A DNA stretch of 64,000 nt from Flectobacillus roseus (GTDB lineage: Bacteria > Bacteroidota > Bacteroidia > Cytophagales > Spirosomataceae): the NCBI RefSeq assembly GCF_030056665.1, contig NZ_JASHIG010000014.1, one strand, 5' to 3'. Positions 45,157-53,905 of the stretch are shown here, in pieces. Numbering within the stretch: the first letter of the stretch is position 1; each line of letters opens with the position of its first letter. Position numbers and translations under genes: made by a program. A model generated the notes under the pieces. The model did no database searches and had not been told where the DNA came from. It worked only from the letters and a program-made list of their open reading frames with translations.

Positions 45157-46551
45157 CTAGTAATTTAGTTGACCGAGTGCTTTTTGCACATCTATTTTGC
45201 TCGAAAGAACCAAATACAAAGTATTGTAGTAGTTGATTCGTGCTGAGCGTAAATCTGTTTCAGCAGTAATTACCTCCAAATACGTTTTGATACCCGAACG
45301 GTATTGCATTTGTACCAAATCATATACCTCTTTGGCTAGCTCCATATTTTCTTTTTGAGAAAGAAAAACGCCTAAATTGCTTTTATAGGTGGCCAAAGCT
45401 TGTTGGTATTCGTTGTTGACTGTATTCTTCAGATTCACGATATCCAAATTCAAACGCTTGATTTGCCACTCAGCAGTATTGGTATTGATCTTACGTTTTC
45501 CACCTTGAAAAATAGGTAAAGCTAAAGTCAAGTTGGCAAAAGAGTTGGGATAATTTCTGGTATACAAATCACCAAAACTATTATTTAAAAAGTTGAGGTT
45601 GTAGGAGCCATTCAAAGATACACTTGGGAGATATGCCCATTTGCTATAATTCAAATCTGCTTCTCTCAAACGTTTGAGGGTTTGTAATTGCTGATACTCA
45701 ATTCTATTTTGTACCTCTACTTTTTGTGCTGTATCTAGTGCAATTTCATTCTCCATCTGAGTGGGTTCGTAGGCAATTTCCAAAGGCTTATCGACAGGGT
45801 AACCCATCAAAGATTTGAGCGCTTGTAATCTTGCTTTCAACAATTCTTCGTTGCTCGCCTTCGTCGCCATGGTGTTATTCAAGGTAATGGTAACACGTTT
45901 GTAGTCGATTTTGTCGGCTGTACCTGCGTCGTAGTTACTTTTGGCATCTTTCAAGCTCTTTTTCAAACGAATAATGTCGCCTTCTGCTACACTGATTTGT
46001 TGTTTGGTCGAAAGAACTGCATAAAATGCTTTTGCTACATTGGCTGCAACAGTAATTTTATTGTTGGTAACACTTTGTGAAGCTTGTTGACGAACATCGT
46101 TTTGGGAACGATTTGCCAATAATAAATCACGATTAAAAATACTTTGTGTCAAACTAAACTGGGCTGCTGAGGTATTATCTACGCCTAGTTTTACAGGATT
46201 TCCTCCAATAATATTTGTTTGAACAATAAAGTTGTGCTGTAAATTGTAATTGAAATTAATCTGAGGATACCAATCTGCGAGTTTACTCTTGATGGTATTT
46301 TCAACAACTCGCTGATCTATAACCGATTGTTGGATTAAGGGTTGATGTTTTAGTGCATATTGAATCACATTATCGAGTGTGGCGTTGTCCAAAGTTGGGG
46401 ATTCTGCCGTAAGATTCTCTGCACTAGTACCCTGAATAGCAGTGGTATTCTGCGTGGTTTGGGAAAATGTTTTGCCTGACCAACCGAGTAAACTCAGTGC
46501 TGTAAGAAACAGCGTCGGCCACATTTTTCCTTTGTGAAGCCTAGTACTCAT
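45157..46551 (-). CDS. TolC-like outer-membrane efflux protein of the RND system
   Basis: 464 residues from the ATG at 46551 (MSTRLHKGK), with a signal peptide ending near residue 31; a frame open to 46665 adds 38 residues without signal and is rejected. Two OEP helical repeats (VANVAKAFYAVLSTKQQISVA, YRSGIKTYLEVITAETDLRSAR). It is first in the order TolC-adaptor-pump. No regulator gene is next to this system. Confidence 0.9.
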   Translation of the reverse strand: MSTRLHKGKMWPTLFLTALSLLGWSGKTFSQTTQNTTAIQGTSAENLTAESPTLDNATLDNVIQYALKHQPLIQQSVIDQRVVENTIKSKLADWYPQINFNYNLQHNFIVQTNIIGGNPVKLGVDNTSAAQFSLTQSIFNRDLLLANRSQNDVRQQASQSVTNNKITVAANVAKAFYAVLSTKQQISVAEGDIIRLKKSLKDAKSNYDAGTADKIDYKRVTITLNNTMATKASNEELLKARLQALKSLMGYPVDKPLEIAYEPTQMENEIALDTAQKVEVQNRIEYQQLQTLKRLREADLNYSKWAYLPSVSLNGSYNLNFLNNSFGDLYTRNYPNSFANLTLALPIFQGGKRKINTNTAEWQIKRLNLDIVNLKNTVNNEYQQALATYKSNLGVFLSQKENMELAKEVYDLVQMQYRSGIKTYLEVITAETDLRSARINYYNTLYLVLSSKIDVQKALGQLNY

Positions 46552-46770
46552 GAATTTAAGTTTTAGTAATTGATTATTTGTATTGCTGAGGTACAACGTA
46601 TTTGAACAACGCCCATCGTTTGGCTTTCGTTCCGATTTTAAAATCGTTTTCGATAAAAAGGTCAATATTGTTGACTATTGTGCTAAAATACCCGATGAAC
46701 AACCTGAAAGGGTATGATAAATAAATGATAGTTGAGTTTAATCATTGCCTAATACATTTTGTAATAAAAA

Positions 46771-46795
46771 AGGAAGAGTATCAAATACTCTTCCT
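46771..46795 (-). terminator. Rho-independent terminator of the VanX-like gene
   Basis: AGGAAGAGTAT, CAA, ATACTCTTCCT: perfect 11-bp stem; on the minus strand it is followed by TTTTTTATT. Confidence 0.8.
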
Positions 46796-46817
46796 ACTAA
46801 AATCAGGCCAAATGTTA

Positions 46818-47507
46818 TTATTCGAAGGTTTTGAAGGGTAAATCCAAGATTTCGAAATTTGTACTACTTTTATAATTAAAATGCCACCATTCCATAGGAT
46901 CTACCACAAATCCATGCCTTTTCATAACATCTTTTAGTAGCTCTCTATTTTGTTTGGCTTCGTCCGAAACCAAAGGAAATTCAGGATGTGAGGCGTATAC
47001 CAAGGCATCGAAAGGGGTTGGCATCTTGAGTTCTTTTCCTGTTTTTAAACTTACTAAAGTCAAATCTAGGGCAATACCTTTATTGTGCTTACTACCCGTC
47101 CAAGGCAAACCCATATATAAGGTATCAGGGAGCATTTCAAACATTTGAACGGTAACCGAATACGGACGATAAGCATCATAGATTTTGAGGGATAGGCCTT
47201 TCGATTTTAGTTCTTCCTGAACTTTTGCTAGCGCTTTGGCTACTGGCAGTCGAACGTATGCTAGGGCTTTAGGATAAAGTTTTTGATAAAAAATATTCTG
47301 TGAAGTAGCATATTTGATATCCAGCTTGATACTTGGAACATATTTTTTTATCAATACTAAAGCCTTATCTCCATCTTCTTGTACTGTTTTAAGATAGGCT
47401 TCTTTGGTCGTAATTATGAGAAGTTTGTTGGTACTCTGGGCATTGATAGCACCGATAATATTGAGGAATAAGCTACTATAAATGATTGTTTTAATGAATT
47501 TTATCAT
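46818..47507 (-). CDS. D-alanyl-D-alanine dipeptidase (VanX/M15D family)
   Basis: 229 residues with a signal peptide (1-23). Metal ligands in SKHNKGIALD (His141, Asp148) and EWWHF (Glu206 catalytic, His209), plus Arg114 in DAYRPYSV, equal to VanX Arg71. The enzyme hydrolyses D-Ala-D-Ala. With a signal peptide and no vanA/vanH genes nearby it is more likely a cell-wall recycling enzyme (DdpX-like) than a resistance factor. Its own terminator isolates it from the RND genes downstream. Confidence 0.9.
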   Translation of the reverse strand: MIKFIKTIIYSSLFLNIIGAINAQSTNKLLIITTKEAYLKTVQEDGDKALVLIKKYVPSIKLDIKYATSQNIFYQKLYPKALAYVRLPVAKALAKVQEELKSKGLSLKIYDAYRPYSVTVQMFEMLPDTLYMGLPWTGSKHNKGIALDLTLVSLKTGKELKMPTPFDALVYASHPEFPLVSDEAKQNRELLKDVMKRHGFVVDPMEWWHFNYKSSTNFEILDLPFKTFE

Positions 47508-47567
47508 GAAAATTGAGCGTAAAAGTAGGTCAAGATAAATATGTTTATCCTGACCTTTTCTTAAAAT

Positions 47568-48269
47568 CTATACTGTTTGCAGATACAATTGTTCCAATTC
47601 GTTGGCCGATATAGAAGAAGCGTCAATGATAGACACTAAGTTCCCTTCTTTCATAATACCAATGCGGTGTGCCACTTCTTTCGCTCTAAAAATATCATGT
47701 GTTGCCATTAGAATAGCGGTACCGTTTTTTGAGAGTTCTTTGAGTATTTCCGAAAATTCATTGGATGCCTTTGGGTCAAGTCCGCTGGTGGGTTCGTCGA
47801 GCAAAAGCACCTTCGCTTTTTTAGCAATGGCAATAGCTATGCCCACTTTTTGTCGCATTCCTTTTGAGTAGCCTCCCACACGATTATGATGTGCAGTGGC
47901 TTGTAAACCAGCTTTTTCTAACAAATTTTCTAATTCTTTTTCTGAATAGTTAAATCCTGCTAGTGAGGAGAAAAAGGCAAGGTTTTCGACACCCGAAAGG
48001 TTAGGATACAGCATAACTGTTTCGGGAATATAAGCAAGGTGCTTCTTGGTTTCTGTGGGGTTTTGTGCGACCACAGTGCCATCAATTATGGCATCGCCTG
48101 CGCTTGGTTGGATAAAGCCTAAAAAACAATTGATAGTAGTTGTTTTTCCTGCGCCATTTTGTCCAAGTAAGGCAAAAATTTCTCCTGCTTGAATCGTTAA
48201 ATTGAGTTTATTGAGGGCGGTGTAATCACCGTATTGTTTCGTTAAATTATGAGCTGTAAGCATGATCAA
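47568..48269 (-). CDS. ABC transporter ATPase, ABC-2 exporter type
   Basis: 233 residues. Walker A GQNGAGKTTTI, Q-loop, signature GYSKGMRQKVGIAIAIA, Walker B VLLLDEPTSGLD and H-loop ATHD are present. Translation may begin at the internal ATG two codons later (MLTAHNL). It overlaps closely with two DUF3526-like permeases upstream (12 bp gap), so it should power this exporter. The last gene of the TonB-receptor/ABC block. Confidence 0.92.
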   Translation of the reverse strand: MIMLTAHNLTKQYGDYTALNKLNLTIQAGEIFALLGQNGAGKTTTINCFLGFIQPSAGDAIIDGTVVAQNPTETKKHLAYIPETVMLYPNLSGVENLAFFSSLAGFNYSEKELENLLEKAGLQATAHHNRVGGYSKGMRQKVGIAIAIAKKAKVLLLDEPTSGLDPKASNEFSEILKELSKNGTAILMATHDIFRAKEVAHRIGIMKEGNLVSIIDASSISANELEQLYLQTV

Positions 48270-48281
48270 AGGAGTTGAGTA

Positions 48282-49622
48282 TTAGAAAATTAGATTTTTC
48301 ATGGCTTTCCAGAAACAAAGCAATGAAATCAATAACATCGGAAAAATTGTTGTAAGCCAAGAAATAAGAACTGTGTCCTGAAAAGATACTAGCTTGAATT
48401 GTTGCCAGTTTTCTTGATTGACAGGTATTTCTGCAAATATTTTTGGATAAAAATATAAGCGCTTTTGCTCATGGAAATCCTCTAAAGCTTTCCAAAAGTT
48501 CAAATTGTTTTGAATGTCTGTGAGGCTTAATTGATTGAAAGACAGTTGAGTATTGATACTCGGAACTGCCCATCCAATGATCTGAACAAGGCGTTCTCTC
48601 CGCTGAAGTTTTTCTTTGAGTTGCTGAGATGATACTAATGATTCATCATCAGCCATTTGCTGGGCTGCATAATACCATAGCCAGCTGTAGTCATACCCCT
48701 GTGGATGTTTGTATTTTCGGAACTGAGGATAATGCTGGTAAAATTTTTCAATCGTAGGCTCTTTGGCTTTATCCCATTTGGAATGATAGGCCTCACGACT
48801 ATCCAAGGTAGTTTTGAATGCTTCGGGTACAGGATAAATAGCTGCTACGGTAGCATTGACACTGGCAGGGATAATTATGGTCAACATTACCCAAGTGATT
48901 AATAAAATTAGGGCATTTTGACTTGAACCCTTTTGCCAAGAAACCACTAACCAAGCTATGCTAAACCAAAAAGTTATATACAGAATAGCTACTAAACAAA
49001 GGGCTATGAAAGTGATGTCGAAAGCAATTGAAAGATAAAATTTGGCGATGATTAACAGGGTAAATAGTACCGTTAAAATACTGAAATAGCGGATAGCAAG
49101 TTTCCAGAGTAATACATTTTTAGGGTTTTGAGCTTGTGTTAAAAGCAAGCTCCAAGTGCCTTCTTCTTTTTCCTCTGAGATAATATTGAAACAAAAAGCG
49201 ATAATAATCAGTGGAAAGAAATAGAGTAATACAAAGCTAAAATCCAAGTTCCCCAGCAACTGATACATGGGGTTCATGAGGTCGGTTGTGTATTTTTGCT
49301 CCTCCAGATTTCGAATCGTAACGCTGATAATTGAGGGATTTATATCTCTTTGACCAATAGACAGTCCAGCCAAATTAGGCGTGTAGTTGACCATTCCAAA
49401 ACGGAGATAGTACAACAGCAATCCCATTTCTTTATTGACATTTTGTACATATCTATCAATATTTTCTTGTTGATAATGCGCTGTTTTTTCTATTATTTGG
49501 GCGTTTTTTTCTAAAAATTGTTTGCCAATCTTGAGACTTATTAGCCCTGAAATAAATAATAGTAAAAGCCCCAACATTAAGCCTTTCGAACGCACAAAGT
49601 TCTTGAATAATAGAGTTTTCAT
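48282..49622 (-). CDS. ABC-2-type permease, DUF3526-like
   Basis: 446 residues. N-terminal membrane segment (about 13-29), a periplasmic part of about 110 residues, then five membrane segments (about 130-250) and a second extracytoplasmic region with PQFRKYKHPQGYDYSWLWYYAA, ending in a final membrane helix (about 420-440). EEKEEGTWSLLLTQ after the second helix is the ABC-2 coupling motif. It pairs with the permease 27 bp upstream. Confidence 0.85.
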   Translation of the reverse strand: MKTLLFKNFVRSKGLMLGLLLLFISGLISLKIGKQFLEKNAQIIEKTAHYQQENIDRYVQNVNKEMGLLLYYLRFGMVNYTPNLAGLSIGQRDINPSIISVTIRNLEEQKYTTDLMNPMYQLLGNLDFSFVLLYFFPLIIIAFCFNIISEEKEEGTWSLLLTQAQNPKNVLLWKLAIRYFSILTVLFTLLIIAKFYLSIAFDITFIALCLVAILYITFWFSIAWLVVSWQKGSSQNALILLITWVMLTIIIPASVNATVAAIYPVPEAFKTTLDSREAYHSKWDKAKEPTIEKFYQHYPQFRKYKHPQGYDYSWLWYYAAQQMADDESLVSSQQLKEKLQRRERLVQIIGWAVPSINTQLSFNQLSLTDIQNNLNFWKALEDFHEQKRLYFYPKIFAEIPVNQENWQQFKLVSFQDTVLISWLTTIFPMLLISLLCFWKAMKNLIF

Positions 49623-49649
49623 AAGTTGCTTGCAGTTTTTGTGATGCTT

Positions 49650-51095
49650 TTAGGCTTTAAATTTTCGCTCTTGATTTTTTATCAAAAATCCTAATCCCAA
49701 AAGCCATATTACCATTGACAAAAATGAATATAATTCAGCGCTCAAGACTTTTTTAAGATTTAAAAAGCGATATTCAAAATCTGGAAAAGAAGCCCAGTAT
49801 TTTTGACTGATGCTATAATTTTTTTCGGTTGGTTTGCGCTTTTGATTACTGATTAGCTTGATTTGAAGCTGATTCATGTGTTGTGCAAGCTTGTAGCGAT
49901 AGGCTTCTGTTTGCTTCTGAAAATCTTGATAATTGGCATAATCTGTACCTGAAAGTCCCATCGATATATTTTTGATAGCCATGAAAGGATTGATAATCGC
50001 TGTTTTTCTGACTATATCTTGCTGCTGTTCGTAGGACTGAACCAGTTGCTTTTGATGGCGATTAAATACTTCAGCACTCAAGCGTTCGCCTTCTTGCATA
50101 ACTACACCACCATAATTGAAAGGTAATTTGTGGGTAGAATCTACACCGTAAGCTTTGAGCAAGGAGTCCTTCAAAGCCGAAAAATGAGGGTCGTTGGGAT
50201 TATGGCTATCGCCAAGTTTAATTAAGTCGGCTTCGATGGCGGTATCAAATTCTATTTTTGAGGGAGAATGATATATGTTTTGTCCAACTACCTGTGATAT
50301 TTTGGGTAAAACCAGCGTAAAAACCAACCAGAAACCAATCAATTGGGTAAGGGCAGCTTTGGAGGATTGACTTTTTGCTGAAATAAAAATGGTTAATAGG
50401 CACACGATTCCGATAAAAATCAGATAACTGAATATCAGTAAAGCCCATCTTACTATTGGTTCAAAGCCTGTGTGCTTATCCAGACTCATGACCAAAAGTG
50501 TTGAGCTAACCACCAGAATAGGAAGTAAAACCGTTAGGGATAAGATAAACAATCCCAAGGTTTTGCCCCAAATAAGTTCTTGCCAACTGATAGCTTGCGT
50601 CAAAAGAATCTTGAGTGTTCCATTTTCTCGCTCTTTGGTAATCAAATCAAATCCCCAGAAAATGAGTAGGAGAGGAATTAAAAGTTGGAGAATCAAGGCA
50701 CAGGAAAGTTCTCCAAAACGTAATAATCCACCCGAAAAACTTGCTTCTGAAAAATTCACGGTATTTTGTCGGTGTGCTTCTAGAAATACAGCATTTCCCA
50801 AATAGCTGTCCATCCCAAAGTCAAAAAAACTTAAAGGATAATTTTCCCGAAAAGCTACATAACCATAATGCGCCATTCGGTGTGGGTGTTTGTCTGGGCT
50901 TTTTTCCCAACCCTCACGAACTTTAGTGTGGTAATGCTCCGTGTTTTCATGATGGTTTTCCATGGTAAAATATCCCGTAAAAACTGAAAATAGGAGCAGA
51001 GCATTAAATAATACCATCAAAATTTTTGTACTTCGAGACTTGATGGTATGTTGCCAGACCTGTTTGGCTAGAATTTTTAAAATCCAAAATCTCAT
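49650..51095 (-). CDS. ABC-2-type permease, DUF3526-like, His-rich loop
   Basis: 481 residues, same fold as its neighbour: membrane segment about 26-44, periplasmic domain with a His-rich stretch (ENHHENTEHYHTK and DKHPHRMAHYGY, about 47-80), ABC-2 segments with TKERENGTLKILLTQ, then a second large loop and a C-terminal helix. The PHRMAHYG signature is shared by DUF3526 permeases. It lies 55 bp after the TonB receptor gene beyond a hairpin, suggesting linked function, for example export of a metallophore or metal (inference). Confidence 0.85.
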   Translation of the reverse strand: MRFWILKILAKQVWQHTIKSRSTKILMVLFNALLLFSVFTGYFTMENHHENTEHYHTKVREGWEKSPDKHPHRMAHYGYVAFRENYPLSFFDFGMDSYLGNAVFLEAHRQNTVNFSEASFSGGLLRFGELSCALILQLLIPLLLIFWGFDLITKERENGTLKILLTQAISWQELIWGKTLGLFILSLTVLLPILVVSSTLLVMSLDKHTGFEPIVRWALLIFSYLIFIGIVCLLTIFISAKSQSSKAALTQLIGFWLVFTLVLPKISQVVGQNIYHSPSKIEFDTAIEADLIKLGDSHNPNDPHFSALKDSLLKAYGVDSTHKLPFNYGGVVMQEGERLSAEVFNRHQKQLVQSYEQQQDIVRKTAIINPFMAIKNISMGLSGTDYANYQDFQKQTEAYRYKLAQHMNQLQIKLISNQKRKPTEKNYSISQKYWASFPDFEYRFLNLKKVLSAELYSFLSMVIWLLGLGFLIKNQERKFKA

Positions 51096-51119
51096 ATCAT
51101 TATGTGGTTTATAGAAAAT

Positions 51120-51143
51120 AGAGACGTTGCCAGCAACGTCTCT
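51120..51143. terminator. Perfect hairpin between TonB receptor and permease genes
   Basis: AGAGACGTTGC, CA, GCAACGTCTCT: perfect 11-bp stem without a long T-run, so it may reduce rather than stop expression of the ABC genes. Confidence 0.5.
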
Positions 51144-51150
51144 GTGAAAA

Positions 51151-53652
51151 TTAGAATTTATACGTCATCGTTAGCATCAAATTACGAGGAGCTCCTGGAA
51201 ACAGGCGAGTGTAGTTTTGAGCGCCCAACCAATAAGTGGTATCAAAAAGATTATTGATATTGAGTGCAACTTGAACATTACTTTTGCTTGGGGTGTAATA
51301 CAAAGCTGCATCAAAGGTGGTAAAAGCTGGTACCTCAAATCCACGGGTAAACCAAGGAATTTTGCTTCCTTGATACTGTACACCAAAGCCAATTCCTAAA
51401 TCAGTTAGACTCGATTGAGCATCAAAATTGTAGCGAGTCCATAAGTTTGCACTATTTTTGGGAGTGTTTTCCTTTCGTTGACCAATCAAATTAGCATCTC
51501 TGTCCATAACGATGACGGCATCGATATAACTGTAAGAAGCATTTACCTGCCAATTCGATAAAATGAAACCTGCGATATCTACTTCAAAACCTCTACTTCG
51601 GTCTGCACCACGTTGTACCAACAAATCTGGATTGCTGGGATCATTGGCATTCATCAGAATATTTTTCTGATTGATTTCGTAAATCGCAGAGTTTACCGTA
51701 AATCTTCCTCCAAGTATGGTAGCCTTTGCTCCAACTTCTTTCAAATCACTTTCCAATGGCTTAAACATCGCCGCTGATTGAGCTGTCCAAACATAGTTGC
51801 CTGTACTTGGCATCAACGTGACGGTATTGGATTGTGGCTGATAACCTTTCAGATATGTTCCATAAACATTAATAGCCTTGTTTACTTCGTAAGTCAATCC
51901 AACACGAGGAATAAGTGCTGTGTTTTTGAAAGAAGCTTCATTAGGCGCTTTGTAATTGGTAATATCTTCAAACCATTCATTTCTAAGGCTCAACAAAGCT
52001 GACCATTTTCCCAATTTGATTTGTTCCTGAATATAAATCGCCTCTGTTGTCGTCATCGCCGAAGGAATGGCCGTGCGCACATTGAGGGTGTAATCATTAA
52101 GATTTCTGACAGTGTAGCTTGGGTTGTTGAGGTCAAAATAACTTACATTTGGGCGAGGTAAGGTTTTGCCATTGTAGGTAATCGTTTGATAATTAGCAGA
52201 ATTAGCTACTGAAAAACTACCTGCAACACTGCCATCTTTCAACAAAAATCCTCTTGCTGCATTTTGTCCGCTACCTTTAATTTTGTGCCAAAACTGCCCA
52301 TCGTAGCCCACCAACAGTTTATGACTGGTTTTTCCTATATCAAAGTTGGCATTGAAATACAAATTGATATTATCGGTACTCCATGTTTGTTTACGTTGGA
52401 TAAACTGCATTCCTACCAAGCTATTTACCTGTGCACCAGTAATATCTGTCGCAAAGGCATTGGTGGTGCGGTGTTCTTGCAAATCTTCCAACCAGTTTTG
52501 CTTCATATAGGACGCATTGAAAATCAAATTCTTCGTGAATTTATGCGAAAGATTTCCCATCAAAATCAGATCCTTTGACGAAAAGAAATCACCCGAAGCA
52601 CTCAAACTTGTATTAATAGGAGTACTGTTCAAATTGGTTACGCCTGCTACTGCTCCAAAAATCGGTTGACCTCGGTCGAGCGTACCGTTGAGGTTACTAT
52701 AAATCAATTCGGCATTAATAGCAGTTTTGTCACTTGGCAAATATGTAAAAGAAGGAGAAATCAAAACAGCGTTGTTGTTGACCAAATCACGATAAGATTT
52801 GGCGTCTTGATAAGCGCCATTTAGTCGATATAGAAGTGTTTTTGACTCATTGAGTGGTCCTGTAAAATCGAAAGTTCCGCGAACGGTACTAAAACTTCCT
52901 GCACTCAAACTGACCTCATGGCGTTCTTGTGCCAAGGGTTTTTTAGTCACCATATTGATACTTCCTCCTGGGTCAACACTAGAAAATGTAACCGAAGCAG
53001 GTCCTTTCAGTACTTCTACACGCTCGATGTTGGTGGTAAGAGGTTGCAAAAAATAATACTGACGAGTACGCATCCCATTGATGATTTGTCCTTCCTCGTT
53101 TTGACTAATTCCTCGAATGCTGTATTGATTATAAAAACTTGAAGGGATTACGCCACTGGCAATTTTGACCGCATCTGCCAACTGAAATGCCTGACGATCA
53201 GCAATTAGTTCTTTGGTAACCGTACTCATAGCTTGTGGCAATTCTTTGTTTTTAATCGCAATTTTGGTCGCCGAAAAACTATACTCACTGTTGTAATCTT
53301 TTTGTGTACGACCTACAATTTCAACCGCCTGAAGCTCTGTATTATCATTGAGCAACACAAATATTAGTGGTGTTGAAGAGGTGTTAAGTTCAATTTTTTG
53401 GCTTAAAGGTTTGTAACCAATTGAGCTGATGCTGATTTGTGCTGTACTAAAACCGAGTTGTTCGATTGTAAAAGTGCCATCATTGTTGGTAATAGTAGAT
53501 TTAGTTTGTTTAGCTGATTTGAGCTTTATGCTCGCATGTGGAATAGCTTGTTGATTTTCGTCGATTACTTTTCCTTTTATCAAATTTTGGGTAAAAGCAG
53601 TCAGGCTCAATAGCAGTGCAACTGCCACCGAGAGTATTTTTTTTAAGTACAT
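51151..53652 (-). CDS. TonB-dependent siderophore receptor (FhuA/FepA-type)
   Basis: 833 residues from the ATG at 53652 (MYLKKILSV), which gives a clean signal peptide (ends TAFTQ); a frame to 53706 adds 18 residues. CarboxypepD_reg (LIKGKVIDENQQAIPHASIK), plug with VEVLKGPASVTFSSVDPGGS, typical of hydroxamate/ferrichrome receptors, and a barrel ending in MLTMTYKF. An upstream 25-bp palindrome (53712-53736) is a candidate iron-type operator. Co-directional with the ABC-2 exporter. Confidence 0.9.
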   Translation of the reverse strand: MYLKKILSVAVALLLSLTAFTQNLIKGKVIDENQQAIPHASIKLKSAKQTKSTITNNDGTFTIEQLGFSTAQISISSIGYKPLSQKIELNTSSTPLIFVLLNDNTELQAVEIVGRTQKDYNSEYSFSATKIAIKNKELPQAMSTVTKELIADRQAFQLADAVKIASGVIPSSFYNQYSIRGISQNEEGQIINGMRTRQYYFLQPLTTNIERVEVLKGPASVTFSSVDPGGSINMVTKKPLAQERHEVSLSAGSFSTVRGTFDFTGPLNESKTLLYRLNGAYQDAKSYRDLVNNNAVLISPSFTYLPSDKTAINAELIYSNLNGTLDRGQPIFGAVAGVTNLNSTPINTSLSASGDFFSSKDLILMGNLSHKFTKNLIFNASYMKQNWLEDLQEHRTTNAFATDITGAQVNSLVGMQFIQRKQTWSTDNINLYFNANFDIGKTSHKLLVGYDGQFWHKIKGSGQNAARGFLLKDGSVAGSFSVANSANYQTITYNGKTLPRPNVSYFDLNNPSYTVRNLNDYTLNVRTAIPSAMTTTEAIYIQEQIKLGKWSALLSLRNEWFEDITNYKAPNEASFKNTALIPRVGLTYEVNKAINVYGTYLKGYQPQSNTVTLMPSTGNYVWTAQSAAMFKPLESDLKEVGAKATILGGRFTVNSAIYEINQKNILMNANDPSNPDLLVQRGADRSRGFEVDIAGFILSNWQVNASYSYIDAVIVMDRDANLIGQRKENTPKNSANLWTRYNFDAQSSLTDLGIGFGVQYQGSKIPWFTRGFEVPAFTTFDAALYYTPSKSNVQVALNINNLFDTTYWLGAQNYTRLFPGAPRNLMLTMTYKF

Positions 53653-53711
53653 GGAAAAAAGTATAAAGTTTAAGTTGAGAAAATGGAAAGTTTTACTCAA
53701 ATGCAAAAATC

Positions 53712-53736
53712 ATATTTGCAATATTGTTGCAAATAT
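53712..53736. promoter_or_regulatory. 25-bp palindrome upstream of the siderophore receptor
   Basis: ATATTTGCAA, TATTG, TTGCAAATAT: perfect 10-bp arms, 60 bp from the receptor start. It could be the Fur-type or another metal-regulator site; it does not match the classical Fur box. Confidence 0.5.
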
Positions 53737-53807
53737 AGGGCAAGAAATTATTTTCCTAAAACGATTTGGCTTGAAATCTGTAAAATACCCAATAGCTAGC
53801 CACTTTT

Positions 53808-53905
53808 GCGGTAAATATTCCCCATATTCATTGCAAAATATGCAGTGAATATTGCTAATGCAGTAAATAATGGATATATTCACAGTATAAAATGCGGTGA
53901 ATATG
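53808..53905. promoter_or_regulatory. Array of six half-sites covering the Fic promoter and start codon
   Basis: The word GCRGTRAATAT recurs at 53808 (+), 53823-53834 (-), 53842 (+), 53860 (+), 53875-53887 (-) and 53894 (+). Two pairs face each other as inverted repeats, and the last contains the ATG of the Fic gene. The array suggests strong autorepression, perhaps by the winged-helix end of the Fic protein itself. Confidence 0.6.

Noticed and set aside
46818..47507. Vancomycin resistance cluster
   Set aside because: Only the VanX-like dipeptidase is present; no VanH, VanA or VanRS, and it has a signal peptide.
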